Source of the DNA: Myxococcota bacterium
GTDB taxonomy: Bacteria; Myxococcota_A; UBA9160; PR03
Direction of reading: 5' to 3'
Length of the DNA: 26,434 nucleotides
NCBI GenBank assembly: GCA_030066475.1
Contig: JASJBO010000051.1
Location: 1 to 26,434, forward strand
A program made the translations under genes and the position numbers. The notes under the pieces are model-generated. The model did no database searches. It was not told the DNA's origin and worked only from the letters and a program-made list of their open reading frames with translations. How positions within the stretch are numbered: the stretch's first letter is position 1; the number at the start of each line of letters is the position of its first letter. Below are positions 15,890 through 24,739 of the stretch, piece by piece.

Positions 15890-16749
15890 CGCGAGGCCTC
15901 CACCGCCGGGGTCTCCTCGGCCTCGCCCCCGGCCTCTTCCTCGATCTTCTCGCCCTGCTCGCCGGTCAGGATGTCGCGCAGGATCTCACGCAGCCGCGGC
16001 CCGTCGAGGTCGCGCACCATCTCGCCGCCGAACACCACGGAGAGCGTCGAGGTCTCCTCGGAGACCACCACGACCACGGCGTCGCTCTCCTCGGTGATGC
16101 CGACCGCGGCGCGGTGGCGGGTCCCGACGCCCTCGGGCAGGTCCTCGCGCAGGGTGAGCGGCAGGATGCAGCCCGCGAAGGCCACGCGCCCGTCCTGCAC
16201 CACCGCAGCGCCGTCGTGGAGGGGCGAATAGGGCAGGAAGAGCGAGATCAACAGCTCCTTCGACACCGCGGCGTCGATCGGGGTGCCGGCCTCGATCAGG
16301 TCGGAGAGGTGCGTCTCGCGCTCGAGCACGACCAGGGCGCCAACGCGGCGCTGCGCCAGGGTCTGGGCGGCGCGCACGATCTCCTCGAGGATCTGGGTCT
16401 CCTCGCGCCGCGACATCGTGGGGAAGAAGCCGCCGCCCATGCGGGCGAGCGCGCGGCGAATGTCGTGCTGGAACAGCACGATGATGATGATCACGGCCGA
16501 GCCGAGGAAGTTCTCGAGGATCCACTGGATCGTGCGCAGCTCGAAGGTCTGGGAGGCGAGGCTGGCGCCGATCAGGATGATCAGGCCGAGCAGGATCTGC
16601 ACGGCGCGGGTGCCGCGGATCAGCACCAGCAGCCAGTAGATCGCGAAGGCCACGAGCGCGATGTCGAGGGTGTCGCGCAGGGGGTCGTAGTTGACGACCA
16701 GATAGCCCCAAACGTCCTCGGAGAGCAGCTGCCAGAGGTACTCGATCAA
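15886..16749 (-). CDS. cdaA: Membrane diadenylate cyclase CdaA (c-di-AMP synthase)
   Basis: Encodes 287 aa from a TTG start. Three N-terminal transmembrane helices (about 28-45, 48-66, 80-94) precede a DisA_N/DAC catalytic domain with both signature motifs, DGA (179-181, in SPLHDGAAVV) and RHR (211-213, in GTRHRAAVG). These bind ATP and catalyse condensation of two ATP to c-di-AMP, which controls potassium and osmotic balance in many bacteria. The motifs are intact, so activity is likely. The last 25 residues are strongly acidic (EKIEEEAGGEAEE) and absent from most CdaA I know. TTG overlaps the folP stop codon (TTGA). Also called dacA. Effector proteins and a phosphodiesterase are not in the window. 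Confidence 0.95.
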   Translation of the reverse strand: MIEYLWQLLSEDVWGYLVVNYDPLRDTLDIALVAFAIYWLLVLIRGTRAVQILLGLIILIGASLASQTFELRTIQWILENFLGSAVIIIIVLFQHDIRRALARMGGGFFPTMSRREETQILEEIVRAAQTLAQRRVGALVVLERETHLSDLIEAGTPIDAAVSKELLISLFLPYSPLHDGAAVVQDGRVAFAGCILPLTLREDLPEGVGTRHRAAVGITEESDAVVVVVSEETSTLSVVFGGEMVRDLDGPRLREILRDILTGEQGEKIEEEAGGEAEETPAVEASR

Positions 16750-17591
16750 GGCCGGGCACCCCGCAGCGCCGCACCGACGCGCGCCGCGCGCACTCCGCCC
16801 GCCGCGTCGTGGACACGAAGCGCGTGGGCGCCGGCGAAGACGGCCACCGCACAGGCCGCGACCGTCGCCGTGTCGCGCGCCTCGACCGGGTCGCCGGTCA
16901 GGCGCCCGAGGAACGACTTGCGCGAGGGGCCCACCAGGACGGGACGACCCAGGCGCTCGGCCAGCCAGCCGGGCCGCGCCAGCAGGGCCAGGTTGTCCTC
17001 GAGCCGCTTGCCGAAGCCGATGCCGGGATCGACCACGATGCGGTCCTCGCGCGCGCCGGCGACGAGGGCCCGGCGCACCGACTCCTCGAGCTCGTCGGCC
17101 ACCTCGCCGAGCGCGTCGGCGAAGTGGGGCTCGCGCTGCATCGTCTCGGGCACGCCGCGCAGGTGCCCCAGCACGAGCTCCGCGCCGTACGCGCCGGCCA
17201 CGCCCGGCAGCTCGGGATCGAAGCGTCCACCCGAGACGTCGTTCACCACGCGGGCCCCCGCCTCGAGCGCCGCGCGCGCCACGGGCGCCTTGCGCGTGTC
17301 GATCGAGAGCGGCAGCGCCGTGTGCTTGGCCAGCGCCTCGACCGCGGGTGCGGTGCGCGCGATCTCCTCGTCGACCGGCACCGCCCGGGCACCCGGGCGG
17401 GTCGACTCGCCGCCGAGGTCGAGCACGTGCGCCCCGTCGCGCTCGAGCCGCAGCCCGGCCTCGACCACCGCCTCGAGGTCGACGGCGGACGCGCGCAGCA
17501 GCGCCCCGCCGTCGGAGAACGAGTCCGGGGTCAGATTGAGCACCCCCACGATCGTCACGCGATCTCGCGGGAAGATCGGGGTGTCGATCAC
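16746..17591 (-). CDS. folP: Dihydropteroate synthase
   Basis: Encodes 281 aa from a GTG start, normal for DHPS, which joins 6-hydroxymethyl-7,8-dihydropterin pyrophosphate and p-aminobenzoate in folate synthesis and is the sulfonamide target. TIM-barrel motifs appear in order: VGVLNLTPDSFSDGG (15-29), DLGGESTRPGA, LSIDTRK, VVNDVSGG, VDPGIGFGK (pterin-binding loop), VGPSRKSFLGRLTG (phosphate and pABA contacts) and a final LRVHDAAGG. The terminal motif is more often RVHDV; the Ala/Gly variation is minor. It starts 10 nt after the ftsH stop codon and overlaps cdaA by TTGA. ftsH-folP-cdaA order is common in deltaproteobacteria-like genomes. Confidence 0.96.
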   Translation of the reverse strand: MIDTPIFPRDRVTIVGVLNLTPDSFSDGGALLRASAVDLEAVVEAGLRLERDGAHVLDLGGESTRPGARAVPVDEEIARTAPAVEALAKHTALPLSIDTRKAPVARAALEAGARVVNDVSGGRFDPELPGVAGAYGAELVLGHLRGVPETMQREPHFADALGEVADELEESVRRALVAGAREDRIVVDPGIGFGKRLEDNLALLARPGWLAERLGRPVLVGPSRKSFLGRLTGDPVEARDTATVAACAVAVFAGAHALRVHDAAGGVRAARVGAALRGARP

Positions 17592-17601
17592 CGGGAACTC
17601 C

Positions 17602-19545
<1,944 letters not shown>

Positions 19546-19606
19546 GTGTGGGCTTGCCTCCACGGCACGAGGGAACCCCCGGCGGGGAAACCGTAGGGGT
19601 CCTCGG

Positions 19607-19633
19607 AGCTTAGCATGCGTATCGGCTGCACAA
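19607..19633 (-). promoter_or_regulatory. Candidate promoter upstream of ftsH
   Basis: On the minus strand TTGTGC (19628-19633) and TAAGCT (19607-19612) are separated by 15 nt, shorter than ideal. The -35 part lies inside the end of tilS and the -10 overlaps its stop codon, leaving a leader of roughly 55 nt before ftsH with a good Shine-Dalgarno sequence. An internal promoter here would let ftsH respond to stress separately. Weak match; heat-shock-type elements were not recognised. Confidence 0.25.
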
Positions 19634-20626
19634 GCGCCCCTCTCCGAGTTGAAAACCCCTCGAGTCCCGAGTGAGCACCAGTCCCGATGGCAGCTCGATG
19701 CGCTGTCCCGGACGCCCTCGTCGCAGGAACTCGAGCATGCGCTCCAGGTGCACCCGGGAGACCTCGCGTCCGGCCCCACAGCAGTGCAGGGCGCGGCGCG
19801 CCAGCCGCCGCGCCAGGGCCTCGGGCAGCTCGCTCCAGCCGTCGGGCTCGATGCACAGGCCACCCGCTGCCTCGCGGGTGAAGCGGCGCCGCGCCTCGAG
19901 ATCCAGCTGTTGCTCGAGCCATTCCGACTCCCTGCGCTGTGCTTCGGCCAGATTGCCGATCGCCCTGAGCAGGCGGGGGTTGAAGGCCTCGCTGAGCCCC
20001 GGCAGCCACTCGTGGCGGAGCCGGTTGCGGGCGTAGGCGGGGCTGTCGTTGGTGGCGTCTTCGCGCCATTCGACGCCGCGGGCGCGCGCAAATTCGAGCA
20101 CCTCGGCGCGCGAGACGGCCAGCAGGGGACGGACCACGCGCACACCGGGCCCCAGTGGAGCGGTCTCGGGGATCCCGCCGAGCCCATCGGGCCCGGTCCC
20201 GCGCAGCAGGCGCAGCAGCACCGTCTCGGCCTGGTCGTCGAGGGTGTGAGCCGTGGCGACCGTACGGGCCCCGAGCTCGCGAGCCACGCCGCGGAGCGCG
20301 TCGTAGCGCAGCCGGCGCGCCGCCTCCTGGAGGGTGGGCCGCGAGCGGCTCGCCGAGGCGCTCGCGCGCCGGGCGCGGGGATCGACACGCCGCGACCGGA
20401 ACGGCACGCCGAGCCGCCGCGCCTGCTCGCGCACGAAGTCGCGGTCGGCATCGGCCTCGGCCCCGCGCAGCGAGTGGTGGACGTGCGCGAGCGCCAGCGG
20501 TCGATCCAACGCCGCGAGCCCGTGGGCGAGCGACATCGAGTCGACGCCCCCCGACACCGCGACGAGCAGGGGAGCGGCATCGGAATCGGCCGCGAGCGCC
20601 GACAGCGCCGACAGCACGGCGCTCAA
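19610..20626 (-). CDS. tilS: tRNA(Ile)-lysidine synthase TilS
   Basis: Encodes 338 aa from a TTG start. TilS changes C34 of the CAU-anticodon isoleucine tRNA to lysidine so that it reads AUA; it is normally essential. The PP-loop SGGVDSMSL lies near residues 23-31, followed by AHVHHSLRG, the [18 protein letters not shown] motif, [16 protein letters not shown] and the tRNA-contacting [21 protein letters not shown]. The C-terminal part is short compared with E. coli TilS (about 430 aa), as in many bacteria with the small form. The TTG overlaps the stop codon of the upstream hydratase-like gene (TTGA); a GTG three codons later is the alternative. It ends 64 nt before ftsH, a neighbour in many bacteria. 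Confidence 0.94.
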   Translation of the reverse strand: MSAVLSALSALAADSDAAPLLVAVSGGVDSMSLAHGLAALDRPLALAHVHHSLRGAEADADRDFVREQARRLGVPFRSRRVDPRARRASASASRSRPTLQEAARRLRYDALRGVARELGARTVATAHTLDDQAETVLLRLLRGTGPDGLGGIPETAPLGPGVRVVRPLLAVSRAEVLEFARARGVEWREDATNDSPAYARNRLRHEWLPGLSEAFNPRLLRAIGNLAEAQRRESEWLEQQLDLEARRRFTREAAGGLCIEPDGWSELPEALARRLARRALHCCGAGREVSRVHLERMLEFLRRGRPGQRIELPSGLVLTRDSRGFQLGEGRLCSRYAC

Positions 20627-21480
20627 GCGACTGCGCTCGCGTCCCCGATCAGGATGCGCGTGCCGTCGTCCTTCTCGACCCACACGTCGCAGAAGACCCG
20701 GGTGCGGGTGCCCTCGGGCACCTCCTCGCGCACCTTGGCGTGGGCGGTGACCGTCTCGTCGACCCACAGCACGTTGGTGAGCTTGGCGGACATCTTGCCG
20801 CCCTCGGCCCAGCCGCGGCCAAAGTGGTCCTGCATGACCTGGTGGACGAAGCAGGTGGACATCATGCCCTGCACCACGATGGTCGGGAAGCCGAGCTTCT
20901 TCGCCTGCTCGCGATCGGTATGGTAGTTGGCACCGGGTCCCGAGAACATCCAGCAGCGCCGCTCGTCGACCGTCTTCTTCACGGGCGCGAGATCGGGCCC
21001 GGTCGCGGTGGGGAACGGCGGCCGCGACTGCTTCTGCTTCGCGGTCTTCTCGTCGACGACGAACCCGTCACGCGCGACATCCTGCGGCGGCAGGAACGAC
21101 TGGTGCGTACGCCCCCGCACCAGCAACCGCCCGTCGTCCGCATCGACCAGATCGGTCTCGTTCACCACGTAGTCGCGCCCGCGCTTGTGATAGCGCTCCA
21201 CGATCGTCGAGCGCGTCCGCACCGTCGACCCGATCCGGATCGGCGCGAACAGCTCCCAGTCCTGCTGCGCGTGCAGGTTCCCGAACAGGTTCTTCAGGTA
21301 CCAGTCGCCGACGAACTGGTAGCACTCGGAGTGGAACAGCAGCGACGGCGCGATCTCCCCGTAGAGGGGACTCGGGTCGTCGAGCGCGTCCGCATAGAAG
21401 CGCACCAGCTCGCGCGTGATCTGGTAGCTGTGGGAGCCGCAGTGGCGGCCGACGTAGGCGGGCTCACCCTTCAGATTCAT
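20623..21480 (-). CDS. MaoC-like / FAS1-like double hot-dog dehydratase family protein
   Basis: Encodes 285 aa. An N-terminal half (about 15-135) resembles the FAS1-type dehydratase N-terminal hot-dog domain, and the C-terminal half (about 165-280) resembles MaoC-type enoyl-CoA hydratase, with YHTDREQAKKLGFPTIVVQGMM at about 186-207 matching the usual H-x-D...A...G(F/Y)P..I.HG pattern. The catalytic Asp of the usual SGDxNPxHxD motif is missing; the sequence reads SGPGANYHTD (180-189). HTD2-like members of the superfamily also differ at this spot, so the reaction is uncertain. A role in hydrating or dehydrating 3-hydroxyacyl thioesters is the family-based guess. It is the second gene of the minus-strand run, overlapping the HNH gene (ATGA) and tilS (TTGA). 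An acyl-CoA synthetase lies just across the divergent promoter. Confidence 0.82.
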   Translation of the reverse strand: MNLKGEPAYVGRHCGSHSYQITRELVRFYADALDDPSPLYGEIAPSLLFHSECYQFVGDWYLKNLFGNLHAQQDWELFAPIRIGSTVRTRSTIVERYHKRGRDYVVNETDLVDADDGRLLVRGRTHQSFLPPQDVARDGFVVDEKTAKQKQSRPPFPTATGPDLAPVKKTVDERRCWMFSGPGANYHTDREQAKKLGFPTIVVQGMMSTCFVHQVMQDHFGRGWAEGGKMSAKLTNVLWVDETVTAHAKVREEVPEGTRTRVFCDVWVEKDDGTRILIGDASAVA

Positions 21481-23078
21481 GCGTTCATGCTAGCACCCTC
21501 CCGGACGTCGCCGGAGCGGAAGCGCCCGAATCCGAGCTCGTACGACAGCCCATCGGGCGCCCGCCCGGAGACGCGCATGCGCCCCCCGTGCACGCCGCGC
21601 AGGTGGTGGAAGGCGCACAGCGTGGTGCGGTTCCACGGCTCGTCGGGCCCGCCGGCGGCCCGGAACCACACGTGGTGGCTCTGGAGGTTCCGGCGCGCAG
21701 AGCAGGCCGGAGCCGTGCAGCGCCAGCCATCGCGCTCGAAGTCGGCGTAGTCGCGGAAGCCGCGGCCGACCGCCAGCCACGCGGAGATGGCGTGATCGAG
21801 CAGCGCCTCGAGACCGAACCGCGCGCACAGCGACCGGAACAGCGTCGCAACCTCGGAGGGCGCCCGAAACGAGAGCGCCTCCGGGGCCTCGTCGCGCAGC
21901 CGTCGCAGCGTCACCTGTGCGGCCAGCCGCAGCGCGCCGCCGCCGGAGAGCAGCACCTCGGCCTGGGCCATCGTGATCCGTCCGGAGCGGAACGCACTGG
22001 CCACCTCGGGTCGCCCGTGCTCGGCGCGCGCGATCCGCACCAGCCGCCGCGCCGTGCGCCCCGCCAGGTCGAGGCGCTCGACGGCATAGCGCTCGAAGCT
22101 CTCGAAGCCGAGGTCGCGGTGGAGCCGGCGCTCGAGCACCTGGCGCAGCACGCGTCCGATCTCGAAGTCGACGCGCTGGAGGAACCGCATGGCGGCGCGC
22201 AGCCGCGCGTCGAGCACGCGCGGGGAGAGGGAATCCGCGCGATCGGCCAGCTCCTCGATCGCGCCGGTCGGGGCCGCCGGCGAACGCCAGCGCAGACCGG
22301 GCCAGGCCGAGGCGCGCAGCCCGTGCTCGCGCGCGGGTCGGGCCCTCCCCCGCCGCCGGTCGCGACGCACCGGCCGCGGATCGTCGAGAGCCGCCGACGA
22401 CGCGCCCGAAGCACACTCGGCCGCGATCGCCTCGGCGCACGCCCAGACCGGGAGCGCCTCACCCGCCACCCGGCGGGCCAGCTCGCACGCTGCCGCCCAC
22501 TTGCTCGCCGCCTCGGGAGAGCAGCGAAGCTGCACCCGCACCGAGGCGTCGGGCTCCTCGGCCACATCGCTCGTCGGTGCGCGCAGCGCCTCCAGCATCG
22601 CCTCGACCGCGCGTACGCTCCGACCGTTCACGGTCTCGAGCACTGCGGCCTCGTTCTCGGGCGTCACGACCGACGCGACGCGTCGCACCACGGTCCAGGA
22701 GACCTCGCCCTGGCGCACGGCCTCACTCAGCCGCGGTAGCGCACGCAGCACCCGCCACACGCGAGCCCACTCGCGCACGGAGCGCGCGCCGACCCCGAGC
22801 CGCTCCTGTGCCCAGTCCCCGAGCGAACGAAACCCAAGCGCCTCGTGTCCACGCTTCGCCAGCAGCGCCGCCGAGAGCGCGCCCAGCACAGGCCGCACAT
22901 GCGCCCGCTGCGCGACCAGCTCGCGCAGCCGGCCGTCCGCATCGGGCCCGCGCAGGAACGCGAGCGCTACCGGGCTCGCGGTCCGGACCGAGCCCGGCCC
23001 GCGCGATCGAGCGCGCGATCGAGCGCACGAAGAAGAAGATCGAGCGCGCGCGCCCGCGCGCGACGAGGAAGCGAACAT
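21477..23078 (-). CDS. HNH endonuclease-domain protein with duplicated helical region (DUF222/13E12-like)
   Basis: Encodes up to 533 aa. The C-terminus carries an HNH nuclease-like domain: ERDGWRCTAPACSARRNLQSHHV with paired cysteines (454, 459) and His468/His469, then NRTTLCAFHHLRGVH (483-497). Upstream, two related helical segments at about 76-160 and 317-380 share the pattern LGF.S...(W/Y)A.ERL.......R..(V/A)R..., which looks like an internal duplication. Proteins of this build are abundant as multi-copy families in actinobacteria and some deltaproteobacteria; their role is not established. The N-terminal 35 residues are Arg/Ser/Ala low-complexity sequence from a repetitive DNA stretch, so the true start may be GTG at 22988 or 22970 instead of the ATG at 23078. 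It appears to be the first gene of the long minus-strand run. Confidence 0.83.
   Translation of the reverse strand: MFASSSRAGARARSSSSCARSRARSRGPGSVRTASPVALAFLRGPDADGRLRELVAQRAHVRPVLGALSAALLAKRGHEALGFRSLGDWAQERLGVGARSVREWARVWRVLRALPRLSEAVRQGEVSWTVVRRVASVVTPENEAAVLETVNGRSVRAVEAMLEALRAPTSDVAEEPDASVRVQLRCSPEAASKWAAACELARRVAGEALPVWACAEAIAAECASGASSAALDDPRPVRRDRRRGRARPAREHGLRASAWPGLRWRSPAAPTGAIEELADRADSLSPRVLDARLRAAMRFLQRVDFEIGRVLRQVLERRLHRDLGFESFERYAVERLDLAGRTARRLVRIARAEHGRPEVASAFRSGRITMAQAEVLLSGGGALRLAAQVTLRRLRDEAPEALSFRAPSEVATLFRSLCARFGLEALLDHAISAWLAVGRGFRDYADFERDGWRCTAPACSARRNLQSHHVWFRAAGGPDEPWNRTTLCAFHHLRGVHGGRMRVSGRAPDGLSYELGFGRFRSGDVREGASMNA
23001..23056. repeat. Low-complexity GCGCGATCGAGC repeats
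   Basis: A 12-bp unit GCGCGATCGAGC occurs twice in perfect tandem at 23001-23024, then GATCGAGCGCGCGCGC and further GC alternation to about 23056. It lies within the first codons of the HNH gene as drawn and encodes an Arg/Ser/Ala-rich stretch there. It is probably simple-sequence expansion near a gene boundary, and one reason to doubt the upstream start codon. Confidence 0.6.
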
Positions 23079-23114
23079 CGAAGCCGCCGAACGGGACCGA
23101 TCAGCGTTGGACGG

Positions 23115-23142
23115 ACGATAGCGAACAAAATACGAAAATCAA
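23115..23142 (-). promoter_or_regulatory. Candidate sigma70-type promoter for the long minus-strand gene run
   Basis: On the minus strand TTGATT (23137-23142) and TATCGT (23115-23120) are spaced by 16 nt, each matching the consensus hexamer at four positions. They sit in the only clearly AT-richer patch of the window (about 23117-23145), in the 110-nt gap between two divergent genes. Transcription would start near 23107, about 30 nt before the ATG of the HNH gene. The plus-strand gene must be served by the same patch, but I see only a weak candidate there (TTGGAC at 23107 with a poor -10). Confidence 0.42.
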
Positions 23143-23188
23143 CTCATCGACCCTAGCGACGCTCAGCACGCTCGGTTACTCCCGCCAC

Positions 23189-24727
<1,539 letters not shown>

Positions 24728-24739
24728 GCGCAGGCGGCG

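Noticed and set aside
23001..23056. GATCGAGC repeats as an origin or attachment site
   Set aside because: Simple low-complexity alternation with only two perfect units; no DnaA boxes, integrase gene or tRNA nearby.
21477..23078. HNH protein as evidence for a mobile element or toxin system
   Set aside because: No terminal repeats, transposase, immunity gene or composition change; it is translationally coupled to the next gene.
22577..23188. Upstream extension of the acyl-CoA synthetase frame
   Set aside because: It is antisense to the HNH gene and low-complexity; ANL-family homology begins at the GTG at 23189.
24728..24739. Rho-independent terminator between the convergent acyl-CoA synthetase and MopE-like genes
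   Set aside because: Only 12 nt separate the stop codons and I see no stable hairpin followed by a T-run on either strand.
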